Positions 25,466 through 32,409 of a stretch of 64,000 nt of DNA are shown piece by piece. Below the pieces are notes generated by a model that searched no databases, was not told the DNA's origin, and was given only the letters and a program-made list of their open reading frames with translations. This DNA comes from MWCR01 sp049325475 (GTDB lineage Bacteria > Patescibacteriota > Patescibacteriia > 2-12-FULL-60-25). The stretch spans positions 62,001 to 126,000 of the forward strand of contig JBMOLN010000004.1 of the NCBI GenBank assembly GCA_049325475.1, in the 5' to 3' direction. The position numbers and the translations under genes were made by a program. Positions within the stretch are counted from its first letter, which is position 1, and each line of letters begins with the position of its first letter.

Positions 25466-26326
25466 TTATTCATAATCGGATTCATGTTCAAGGTCTTTAA
25501 TTTGCGCATAGCCGGAAATAACGGGACTGTAGGTTTCGCAGGAGTCGCCTTTGGCGATGCAGACACGCACGAAAAATTCTTTATCAGGATTGAGATCGAC
25601 CCAGGTAAAGCCGAATGAGTCGGGATTGTCCAGTTTATGATACCATTTTGTCGGATAAGAGATGTTTTCATCTCCGCCAAGCATAACGATGTAGCCTTCC
25701 GGAGCTTCAAGATCGTGAGTATCCCATGACATGGCCAGATCGCCTTTCTCGGTGCCGGCTTTAACGGCAATATCAATACTGCCGGTTAGTTTCTTTTTTT
25801 CATTGCGATCGATGCCATCCGTATCAACATCATTATTACCCGGATCCATCATCGCATCATCATCGGACTTTTCAGTATTACCGCTGATAATATCAACCTC
25901 CATGTTGACTGATGTTGCGGTTTGTTTTAATTCATCAGGATCCAGCAGGTCTTTTTTCATCATCTCCATGGTGGTTGTGCTGATTTCTTCGACGATGATA
26001 TCCGGCGCTTGGCAATCTCCATTGTATAAAGACCATGCTTCGCAGGTAACTCCGTTGGGCAGTTTGCAATAACCCTCGGCCACACCGGCTAATGATTTTT
26101 CCAAAGCATAGCTGCCGCCGCGCTCCAAGCAATACATGGCCGCCGGATTATTCATGACTGTGTCATTCGCCAAATCTTCATTGCCATCAATGGATTCGTC
26201 CCGGGGCTGTTCTTCGGTCATTTCCACGGCGATATCTTGCGATTCTTGGCCGCCAAACCAACTGCAGCCGGCTCCAAGGTAGATTAAAAAAGCGAATATT
26301 ATAAAAAATGGTAGAAATTTTTTCAT
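25466..26326 (-). CDS. DUF333-containing lipoprotein
   Basis: 286 residues from the ATG at 26326 (MKKFLPFFIIFAFLIYLG). The lipobox LGAGC at about 17-21 marks a lipoprotein. A DUF333 domain follows at about 59-105 (NPAAMYCLERGGSYALEKSL ... GYCKLPNGVTCEAWSLYNGD), a cysteine-containing module seen in putative hemolysin-type lipoproteins. The middle is acidic and Met/Asp-rich, and the C-terminal 90 residues (GDLAMSWDTHDLEAPEGYIV) look like a fibronectin-type or small beta domain. Function unknown. Confidence 0.75.
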   Translation of the reverse strand: MKKFLPFFIIFAFLIYLGAGCSWFGGQESQDIAVEMTEEQPRDESIDGNEDLANDTVMNNPAAMYCLERGGSYALEKSLAGVAEGYCKLPNGVTCEAWSLYNGDCQAPDIIVEEISTTTMEMMKKDLLDPDELKQTATSVNMEVDIISGNTEKSDDDAMMDPGNNDVDTDGIDRNEKKKLTGSIDIAVKAGTEKGDLAMSWDTHDLEAPEGYIVMLGGDENISYPTKWYHKLDNPDSFGFTWVDLNPDKEFFVRVCIAKGDSCETYSPVISGYAQIKDLEHESDYE

Positions 26327-26380
26327 ACGCACATATCGTACCACGTACATCGTACAACGTACAACGAATTTCGCGCTTGA

Positions 26381-26433
26381 AAGACTCCAGATGCTAGATT
26401 CAAGGCTCTAGATACCGGGCTCGAGACGCAACG
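26381..26433. repeat. GACTCCAGATGCTAGATTC word array
   Basis: Words of the type AAGACTCCAGATGCTAGATT and CTCTAGATACCGGGCTCGAG; same family as 8432-8496. The neighbouring 26335-26366 array repeats CGTACAACGTACAACG. Confidence 0.7.
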
Positions 26434-26564
26434 CACGTAGTCCGGCAACCCCGTTAACCAGCCCCGCCGCATTAATTTAAATTTTCTGAAGGCGGGTTCT
26501 GTCCGAGGCGGGATGATCCAGAGATAACTCGTGACAAACGGCCTAACCGGAATACGGATAAACG

Positions 26565-27332
26565 TCATGATATCCAGAGGCTGATCGGGCAGTGGTCGGA
26601 TCCCATGACCTTATGATGGATGTCTGCGCCTTTTAGACTCTTTTCAAGATTTTTGCTGGCAAAAAAATAATCGATACGCCAGCCGACGTTGCGCTCGCGA
26701 GCACGGGTTTTCATGTCCCAATACGTATATTTGTCCGGAGATTTATGAAAATGACGAAAAGTATCAATAAAACCCTCATAGACGACCCGGTCGATCCAGG
26801 CGCGTTCTTCGGGCAAGAATCCCGTGTTTTTTTCATTAGCCTTGGGACGGGCGAGGTCGATTTCTTTGTGGGCGGTATTAACGTCACCGCAGAAAATGAT
26901 TTTTTTACCGCTTTTAGTCAGACCGGCAACCATCTCTAAAAATGCGGAGTAAAAATCCATTTTATATTTAAGACGATGAGGACCTTGGCCGCCGTTTGGG
27001 AAATAGACATTAAAGAGGATAAAATCACCAAAATCTGCGCCGATTAAACGCCCCTCTTTGTTTAGAATGTCAGCTTTATAATCCAAAATCCATTTTTTAG
27101 GTTCTTGTTTGCTGAAAATAGCAACACCGCTATAACCTTTTTTTTCGGTCGAGCAGTTCCAGCAAACCGAATAACCATCAGGATGTTCAATGTGATGCGG
27201 AAGCTGATCCGGTGAAGATATTTTTGTTTCTTGCAGGCAGATGACGTCTCCTGTGGATTTTTTCATCCAATCTTCAAAACCTTTTTTGAGATTGGCGCGC
27301 AAACCGTTGACGTTCCAAGAATACAACTTCAT
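26565..27332 (-). CDS. xth: Exodeoxyribonuclease III / AP endonuclease
   Basis: 255 residues from the ATG at 27332 (MKLYSWNVNGLRANLKKG). All catalytic motifs of the exonuclease III family are present: NVNGLRA (7-13), CLQETKI near 37, GDVNTAHKEIDLARP near 142, and the C-terminal WRIDYFFAS and GSDHCPISL. It cleaves abasic sites in base excision repair. The frame extended to 27362 has no support. It is followed downstream by the DUF333 lipoprotein across 214 bases of repeats. Confidence 0.96.
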   Translation of the reverse strand: MKLYSWNVNGLRANLKKGFEDWMKKSTGDVICLQETKISSPDQLPHHIEHPDGYSVCWNCSTEKKGYSGVAIFSKQEPKKWILDYKADILNKEGRLIGADFGDFILFNVYFPNGGQGPHRLKYKMDFYSAFLEMVAGLTKSGKKIIFCGDVNTAHKEIDLARPKANEKNTGFLPEERAWIDRVVYEGFIDTFRHFHKSPDKYTYWDMKTRARERNVGWRIDYFFASKNLEKSLKGADIHHKVMGSDHCPISLWIS

Positions 27333-27470
27333 ATTTAAGTATTCTAAACTGACAACTGACAACTATCAACTGACAAGAGCGAATTATTCGAACCACGAAT
27401 TTCGAACCTCGAACCACGATTTTTGACGTATAGACTTCCGACGCACCGACGTTCATTCTTCATTCTTTCA
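27333..27470. repeat. Word arrays: CTGACAACTGACAACT and TTCGAACCTCGAACCACG families
   Basis: 27350-27380 repeats CTGACAACTATCAACTGACA; 27388-27422 repeats CGAACCACGAATTTCGAACC. The second family recurs at 55376-55406. Confidence 0.65.
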
Positions 27471-27518
27471 TTTTTCATAGCAATCCTGAAAAATCTTGAA
27501 AATCAAGAAAATTTCGGT

Positions 27519-27546
27519 AAAAAAAAGAGCGCCGTTGGCACGACGC
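27519..27546 (-). terminator. Intrinsic terminator of the giant RNA
   Basis: Minus strand GCGTCG-TGCCAA-CGGCGC (one G-U pair) followed by T-C and eight T. Confidence 0.75.
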
Positions 27547-28541
27547 GAGAGAAAAAGAGGGATTTGAGATGAGCTTGCCCGGCAGTTAGTTCGTCGCTTG
27601 TTAGGGCGGCCGCTTTCGCTGTCTGACAAGTGCGGGGTCTACCGCGCGCATTTCATTGCAAGTGATGCGGTCTTGCAATGCTCATCCCCAACAAAGAGCT
27701 TTTTTGCTCCGGAGCCCGACTTTCATCGGCATGACTACGGCTTTCGCCTTGCCAAGTGCGCGCGGGGTTAACCGCAGCACCGCTCATCACCGTGCCAATA
27801 AGGCCGGCGATTTGGGATTTGGTTGGTTTCCGGCGGGCTGTAACTAGTCACGCATGTTGACGTTGGACGCAACTTGCGCAATTTTGTCACACTCACGGTA
27901 GGGTTGACCGAGATTTGCCTGCTTTCTTCCGTCACCTTATCTTATCAGAACATCATCTCTTTTTAGACCCAATACACACTTTGATTTGGCTTTCGTGGTT
28001 GCTGGTTTTCGCATGAATGCTTTCACCGCACCGCTACTTTGCCTCATCAGTTCACTGAATCCGCGACATTGAAGTGTTTGAAGGGGCTTTGGCCTGTGCA
28101 GGACGACCCGATTTTTGGATTTCTCCGCATTTCGTGCCGCTGTCGACAGCTTTAGCTCCTCTACCCCATCGCTAAGATTCAGCTATGAGCTTTTTGCCTG
28201 ATTAGGTTTGCAGACCTTGTTGATTGGGTTTCCCCGCTCTTCTTAGTCAGCTTTCCCGCTTTACGTACCGGCCACTTTTCGTTCTCTTGCGAGCCCGATT
28301 CATGGATTTCTCCCGATCTTGCGACCGTTTGACTCACGGCAGTATCGCTTTTTGGCTTATAGCTCTGTGTTTATCCGCTCCTAACCGACTTTTGGACTTT
28401 GGAACTCCAGTTGGATTACCGAAGTTTCGTAAAGCTTGGCTTGGTTTTTGCCCGCATTGTTGGTGCGGGGTTTTACCGTTTTGCCTTGCCCTACGGCATC
28501 TGTCCTGGAATCGGTTGGACACCGAAAGTTAAATGAACGTG
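27519..28541 (-). ncRNA. Giant structured non-coding RNA, about 1.02 kb, family unassigned
   Basis: No credible ORF on either strand, yet the region is clearly richer in G+C than other spacers and has a promoter (28548-28575) and a terminator (27519-27546) in matching orientation. Two kinds of internal repeats are visible. In the 3' part, the module GCGG-6nt-CCGC followed by ACTTG and a GCGAAAGC tetraloop hairpin occurs twice (27612-27650 and 27739-27780). In the 5' part, a 21-base motif (plus-strand CCCGATT...GGATTTCTCC) occurs at 28107-28127 and 28294-28314, differing at a few positions. Hairpins such as CCCGCA/TGCGGG (28451-28469) are abundant. It lacks the conserved motifs of RNase P, tmRNA, 6S and SRP RNA. 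Size and ornateness recall GOLLD, ROOL and OLE RNAs, but I cannot assign it to any of them. Confidence 0.75.
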
Positions 28542-28547
28542 ATGCGT

Positions 28548-28575
28548 ATAATACACCCTATAAAAAGTTCGTCAA
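28548..28575 (-). promoter_or_regulatory. Promoter of the giant RNA
   Basis: Minus strand TTGACG (28575-28570), 16-base spacer, TATTAT (28553-28548). A perfect DnaA box TGTGGATAA (28584-28592) lies just upstream. Confidence 0.72.
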
Positions 28576-28692
28576 GTGAAAATTGTGGATAACTATCTAC
28601 GTATTCCGGTATATCCGTTAAACCGTTATCACGAGATGTCCTCTGGCGTACTGGCTAGCGGGAGCACGGGTCAACTTGACGCAAGTCTGGTT

Positions 28693-28717
28693 AAAAAGAA
28701 CCGCCAGATTAGCGGTT
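28693..28717 (-). terminator. Intrinsic terminator of the 28716 gene
   Basis: Minus strand AACCGC-7nt-GCGGTT then CTTTTT; the stem begins in the TAA stop codon. Confidence 0.75.
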
Positions 28718-29225
28718 AGAAGTTTATTGTGCCTTGGGGGTGCATGATGAGAAAATCGTTTGCCTCGTGGGTACAGCCATCAACCGCACGGAAAGTGGCA
28801 GTAATGGATTTTTTACCGGGAGGGTCGGCCGCATCTTCAATGATGCTTAAATAAGGTACCGTGAGATTATCCTTTTTTTGCAGATCGACAAAGATTCTTT
28901 TAATAGAACGGGTCAGGAGATCATCGGATCCGTTTAACTGCCAGTAAACAAATTGCCAGCCGGGCGGGACGACCTTGGACTCCCACCACTCTTTGACGGT
29001 TTGACAAGGCGGGCAGACTTCGGTTCCGATCAAAGCGACGTTTTTATCGCTACGTTTAAGAGTATGCCAGAAGTCATCTCCGTTAGACACATCAATCCAA
29101 TGCACAAGGTTCGGCTCTGCCTCGCTTTGATTGATCCGGGCTTGTTTTGGGGGCGGAAGATCGATGTTCGAGCGCGCACAATGTACAAAAAACAAAGGGA
29201 TTAGAATTGCGGTATAATGCTTCAT
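28716..29225 (-). CDS. Thioredoxin-like lipoprotein with CPPC motif
   Basis: 169 residues. A short signal peptide ends in the lipobox-like FFVHC (residues 12-16). The domain contains GTEVCPPCQTVKEWWESKVV, a thioredoxin-fold active site CPPC at about 72-75, and a third cysteine in DGCTHE near the end. Such proteins act in extracytoplasmic thiol exchange; here the role is inferred. AGGGAGGTG precedes the ATG, a TTGACA lies upstream on the minus strand (about 29260-29265) with a poor -10, and the stop codon is fused to a terminator. Confidence 0.75.
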   Translation of the reverse strand: MKHYTAILIPLFFVHCARSNIDLPPPKQARINQSEAEPNLVHWIDVSNGDDFWHTLKRSDKNVALIGTEVCPPCQTVKEWWESKVVPPGWQFVYWQLNGSDDLLTRSIKRIFVDLQKKDNLTVPYLSIIEDAADPPGKKSITATFRAVDGCTHEANDFLIMHPQGTINF

Positions 29226-29288
29226 GACTCACCTCCCTTAATAATGTCTAAAAATATCATAATATTGTCAAATACAAACCCGCTTATC

Positions 29289-29317
29289 TTGACAAAGAGG
29301 CAAATACAAGATAAAGA
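29289..29317 (+). promoter_or_regulatory. Strong promoter of the 29347 gene
   Basis: TTGACA (29289-29294), 17 bases, TAAAGA (29312-29317), then AAAGGAGG at 29335-29342. Confidence 0.8.
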
Positions 29318-29346
29318 TCAATCAGAACCTTAGGAAAGGAGGCGTT

Positions 29347-29691
29347 ATGGCGGATATTTACATCATAACGCATACGATCGGAAGATATGGTCTCATCTAC
29401 ACAAAAAGCCTGCCTGATATTAAAAGATTTTTAGTGGATCCGGCGGCGGATCCGGAATTGGTTTGCAAATTTCTTAAATTGTTCGGTATATTAAAAGAAA
29501 ACGAAGGATACGATCAAATACCGCAAAAATTGTTCGCGAAAGTTCCGGATGACGGCGTATTCATGGCGGCGAAACTGCGCACGCATGAACTTACCGGAGT
29601 GATGCTGGTGACATTTTGGCAGATAATCGATGAGGACCAAAATCAACTGGCTTTTGATCAACTGAAAAAATACTCTGCTGTACGCGATTAA
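29347..29691 (+). CDS. Unknown small soluble protein
   Basis: 114 residues (starts ADIYIITHTIGRYGLIYTKS). No membrane segment and no family recognised; the strands and helices alternate as in a small alpha/beta domain. It has a near-consensus promoter, an ideal AAAGGAGG site five bases before ATG, and an AGCCTC/GAGGCT terminator. One of the isolated accessory genes on the plus strand. Confidence 0.72.
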   Translation: MADIYIITHTIGRYGLIYTKSLPDIKRFLVDPAADPELVCKFLKLFGILKENEGYDQIPQKLFAKVPDDGVFMAAKLRTHELTGVMLVTFWQIIDEDQNQLAFDQLKKYSAVRD

Positions 29692-29705
29692 GAATAATAC
29701 TATTT

Positions 29706-29724
29706 AGCCTCTGAGAGGCTTTTT
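29706..29724 (+). terminator. Intrinsic terminator of the 29347 gene
   Basis: AGCCTC-TGA-GAGGCT followed by TTTTAT. Confidence 0.75.
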
Positions 29725-30235
29725 ATAAAAAATTTTTCAAAAATGATTCGAGTTCCCGCAAAGCTTTTTCCTTGCCGCCGGGTTCAAAAGAATTTACGAT
29801 TTCCAAATCCGCCTCGAGGTTTATTGAAGCGCGCTCACGATCCGCGACGAGCCGGGAAATATCGCCGGTTTGCTGATATTGCTTGGGAATGATTTTGACA
29901 ACCCTGACTTCATAGCCCGCATTTCGCAGAAACTGCACTCCGGATTCAACCAGCGCAGCTAAGCCGATTTTATTTTTTAAAAGATTGTTGAGGTAGACTT
30001 TGTCGTTGGTATAATAATTACCGGCGTATTCGGAAATATGTGTCAGGCGGTTGGCTTTATCCATTTGATGAAGTTGGTCCTCGGAAATGAACTCATAAAA
30101 TAAATCGTCTTCCGGACTTCGACGTGAACGGGTCGTGAAAGATTTCATGATTGCCAGCTTGGGAAATTTTTTTAACATTTCCAAAATGAGAGTTGATTTC
30201 CCCGCTCCGCTGGGACCGATTAAGCCGATTATCAT
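29723..30235 (-). CDS. Guanylate-kinase-like P-loop kinase
   Basis: 170 residues. The P-loop GPSGAGKST is at 6-14, and KSFTTRSRRSPEDDLFYEFI (about 31-50) matches the guanylate-kinase GMP-binding region (normally TTRxxRxGExxGxDYxF) with some drift. Family members phosphorylate GMP to GDP. The degenerate middle (no clear GExxG) leaves open that it is a related kinase with another substrate. It overlaps the terminator of the convergent 29347 gene. Confidence 0.7.
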   Translation of the reverse strand: MIIGLIGPSGAGKSTLILEMLKKFPKLAIMKSFTTRSRRSPEDDLFYEFISEDQLHQMDKANRLTHISEYAGNYYTNDKVYLNNLLKNKIGLAALVESGVQFLRNAGYEVRVVKIIPKQYQQTGDISRLVADRERASINLEADLEIVNSFEPGGKEKALRELESFLKNFL

Positions 30236-30236
30236 A

Positions 30237-30312
30237 TAAAATAATAAATAACAAATAAAATAATAAATAACAAAGAATAAATAATAAATAACAAAGAATA
30301 AATAATAAATTT
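30237..30312. repeat. AAATAATAAATAACAAAG word array
   Basis: About five copies of AATAAATAACAAAGAATAA between the kinase gene and the M23 peptidase gene. Confidence 0.8.
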
Positions 30313-30337
30313 GGAATCAAACAGGTTCGATATTATT

Positions 30338-30934
30338 TTATTTTGGCAGGACGGTTTGCGGGTCGATGTAAGAATTTAAGTCTTCCGGACGGCTAACATA
30401 GCCGCGGAGAACGATATTGGTTCCGCGGTGGATTTGCAAGTGCAGATGCTTGCGGTTATAGCCCGAATCATGGGTTTTATGATCAGCCAGTTTGCCGATC
30501 TCGTCTCCGGCTTTTACATAATCGGATTTTTTGATCAAATACGCGGAGGGATCGAGATGTCCGTATAAGACGGTTACATCTTGATTATTTACCATGCAGG
30601 TGTGGATGATGACACCGCCATATCCATTGACGTAGCCGGTATAAATCACCTTGCCATTGCACGAGGCGTATACGGGTACTCGTTTTTTTATTTCATCAGG
30701 ATAGATTTCAATATCAAGCGCGGCATGATAGCCGCTGAATCTTTCAGGCGGGACAATCGGATTATTCGGAGAATCCGGAGTCACAAACAAACCGAAAGTC
30801 AGTTTAATGGCTCTTTTGTGATATGCATCAAGAGGCCAAATAAAAGAATCCTGCACAGGCTGATGAAACTGCAGAGTGGATAATATTATCGCCATTAATG
30901 ACATGCTGAGCGATGCCGAGGCCATGGCTATCAT
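30338..30934 (-). CDS. M23 family metallopeptidase
   Basis: 198 residues with an N-terminal hydrophobic signal or anchor (about 3-20). The LytM/M23 metal motifs are present: GYHAALDIE near 69-77 (the H-x-x-x-D pair), LYGHLD near 125 and KHLHLQIHRG near 166-175 (the HxH motif). Such enzymes cut peptidoglycan cross-links outside the membrane. It stands alone, flanked by A+T-rich arrays; no ribosome-binding site is visible. Confidence 0.85.
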   Translation of the reverse strand: MIAMASASLSMSLMAIILSTLQFHQPVQDSFIWPLDAYHKRAIKLTFGLFVTPDSPNNPIVPPERFSGYHAALDIEIYPDEIKKRVPVYASCNGKVIYTGYVNGYGGVIIHTCMVNNQDVTVLYGHLDPSAYLIKKSDYVKAGDEIGKLADHKTHDSGYNRKHLHLQIHRGTNIVLRGYVSRPEDLNSYIDPQTVLPK

Positions 30935-31021
30935 GATAACATGTATTTTTGAATAAAAAAAAGCCGCAATAAATACAGCAAGTAAAAAATGGAATTAATT
31001 TTGCGCTTGATGAGAAGCTGT

Positions 31022-31288
31022 CTAGGGATCTTGAGGAAAAACAGCTCTGAATCGATGAGAATAATGTCCGTTTTTACCCATGTTCCAAGCTGTGATGCGA
31101 ATTTGATAACCGAGTTTTTCTTCGGCTGTACGTTTTACGTATAGCTCTGTTAATTCGGCTTCAGCTTGATCAATACGGGACGTTACGCCTTCGAAATCAT
31201 AATAAATGATCTGATTATCGCGGATAAAGATTCGATCTGCTGGAAGTTTTTCCAGTAATTCTTTGAGGAGTGAATCGATTTCGTTCAT
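31022..31288 (-). CDS. Unknown small protein
   Basis: 88 residues, no signal or membrane segment. A TAGGAG site lies 8 bases before the ATG at 31288, and the gene is 9 bases downstream of the 31298 gene, so the two form a small operon. I recognise no family. RIFIRDNQIIYYDFEGVTSR could be a small beta hairpin domain. Confidence 0.6.
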   Translation of the reverse strand: MNEIDSLLKELLEKLPADRIFIRDNQIIYYDFEGVTSRIDQAEAELTELYVKRTAEEKLGYQIRITAWNMGKNGHYSHRFRAVFPQDP

Positions 31289-31297
31289 TATATACTC

Positions 31298-31636
31298 CTA
31301 ATTGAGTTGGTGCTCGGCCTGTTGTTCGCGGACCAGATCTATCATTTGCCATACAGCCTTGTCCAGACCTTCGTAATCGCCGGAACGGACAATGAAGCTG
31401 ATGTTGCGTTTGCCGACAGATACTTCGATTTCGGCTTCAAAGAGATAGCCGCCAATGCCGCCAAGTGATGCCGGTTCAAATTGAGTTGTGACTCGGCCTT
31501 CGGCAGTTTGGATTTTGAAGTTCCGCTTGTCAGATTTGTCGCGGATCATGTACATGGCGGTGTACATCAGAATATCGCAGATCTCTTCCGTAAGATACAG
31601 TCCGCCCGTCATCAGACAGTAGATTTTTGCTTGCAT
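31298..31636 (-). CDS. Unknown small protein
   Basis: 112 residues, no signal peptide; begins QAKIYCLMTGGLYLTEEICD. It is preceded by AAAAGGGGAAAC and a TTGACA on the minus strand (31696-31691) whose -10 is poor. First gene of a two-gene unit with the 31022 gene. Function unknown. Confidence 0.6.
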   Translation of the reverse strand: MQAKIYCLMTGGLYLTEEICDILMYTAMYMIRDKSDKRNFKIQTAEGRVTTQFEPASLGGIGGYLFEAEIEVSVGKRNISFIVRSGDYEGLDKAVWQMIDLVREQQAEHQLN

Positions 31637-31748
31637 GTTTCCCCTTTTCTTTTAGTAAAGTGCCGTATAAAGTTGGCACGAATCTGCATTTTTGTCAATA
31701 CATAATTGACTTGAGACGCAGGGTTCAAGATCCGAGTTACAAATAAAA

Positions 31749-31771
31749 AATCGCCTTATACAAGGTCGATT
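31749..31771 (-). terminator. Imperfect terminator hairpin of the 31782 gene
   Basis: Minus strand AATCGACCTT...AAGGCGATT with one mismatch, then six T. Confidence 0.55.
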
Positions 31772-31781
31772 GAGATATGTT

Positions 31782-32108
31782 TTATTTTCCCCTAACGGCT
31801 TCAATGAGCTCTTTTGGCGGTGTCCATGTGTTATCGCACTCCAGCACATAGGGAAAGTCAAAGCTATACGGACAAAATACTCCCTCTCCAACTTTATCTT
31901 GCTCCGGATGAGAGGCCTTGCATCGCTGCCCGTGACCACCTGTGTTGTAAGGGCACTCAACATTACAGGAAACTGACTTTGTCACACCGGGACTTTGGCG
32001 GAGTGTCACTTTCACATATACGGGTCGTTCAAGCACAGCATTGCCATCAGCGTCTCGTCCGTGACAAGCTAATGAAAGTACTTTTTCGATGTAACGATCT
32101 TCAGCCAT
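31782..32108 (-). CDS. Cysteine/histidine-containing small protein, unknown
   Basis: 108 residues from the ATG at 32108 (MAEDRYIEKVLSLACHGRDA). The sequence VSCNVECPYNTGGHGQRCKA and GVFCPYSFDFPYVLECDN have several Cys and His residues that could bind zinc, but the arrangement is not a family I know. The start is chosen because an AAAAGGAGA site precedes it, and a TTGACA-17-TATATA promoter (32174-32146) lies just upstream; the longer frame to 32174 would begin inside this promoter. Confidence 0.65.
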   Translation of the reverse strand: MAEDRYIEKVLSLACHGRDADGNAVLERPVYVKVTLRQSPGVTKSVSCNVECPYNTGGHGQRCKASHPEQDKVGEGVFCPYSFDFPYVLECDNTWTPPKELIEAVRGK

Positions 32109-32145
32109 AGCAGCTATCTCCTTTTTTAACTTTATGGGTAAAGCA

Positions 32146-32174
32146 TATATATTGTAAAACATGATATTTGTCAA
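32146..32174 (-). promoter_or_regulatory. Strong promoter of the 31782 gene
   Basis: Minus strand TTGACA (32174-32169), 17 bases, TATATA (32151-32146). Confidence 0.85.
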
Positions 32175-32192
32175 TATAGAAGAGTAAAAATA

Positions 32193-32221
32193 TTGACTAA
32201 AATCTTATAAGAGGATAGCAT
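32193..32221 (+). promoter_or_regulatory. Promoter of tRNA-Gln
   Basis: TTGACT (32193-32198), 17 bases, TAGCAT (32216-32221), ten bases before the tRNA. It is divergent from the promoter of the 31782 gene. Confidence 0.78.
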
Positions 32222-32231
32222 GAGGCCACAT

Positions 32232-32305
32232 TCCGGGATCGTCTAATGGTAGGACAGCAGCCTTTGAAGCTGTTTATCGGGGTTCGAATCCCTGTCCCGG
32301 AACCA
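32232..32305 (+). tRNA. tRNA-Gln (anticodon TTG), CCA encoded
   Basis: Acceptor arm TCCGGGA/TCCCGGA, T-loop GGTTCGAATCC, anticodon stem GCAGC/GCTGT with loop CTTTGAA giving TTG. The 3' CCA is encoded. It has its own promoter and a following AAAATCCGC-TAGA-GCGGATTTT terminator. Confidence 0.95.
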
Positions 32306-32310
32306 AACTA

Positions 32311-32333
32311 AAAATCCGCTAGAGCGGATTTTT
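32311..32333 (+). terminator. Intrinsic terminator of tRNA-Gln
   Basis: AAAATCCGC-TAGA-GCGGATTTT ending in T. Confidence 0.82.
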
Positions 32334-32409
32334 AAAATCACCAATTTTTAAGAAGCTGGATACAAATCATGTGCCCGGCAGGAATGAATACTTAGTACAG
32401 TTGATGAGT

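Noticed and set aside
28224..28532. 102-residue plus-strand ORF in the giant RNA region
   Set aside because: No ribosome-binding site, Leu/Arg/Cys-rich composition without family match; promoter and terminator evidence supports the other strand as RNA.
27519..28541. RNase P RNA or tmRNA as the identity of the giant RNA
   Set aside because: The conserved GAGGAAAGTCC and ACAGAA elements of RNase P and the GGTTCGATTCC-CCA end of tmRNA are not found.
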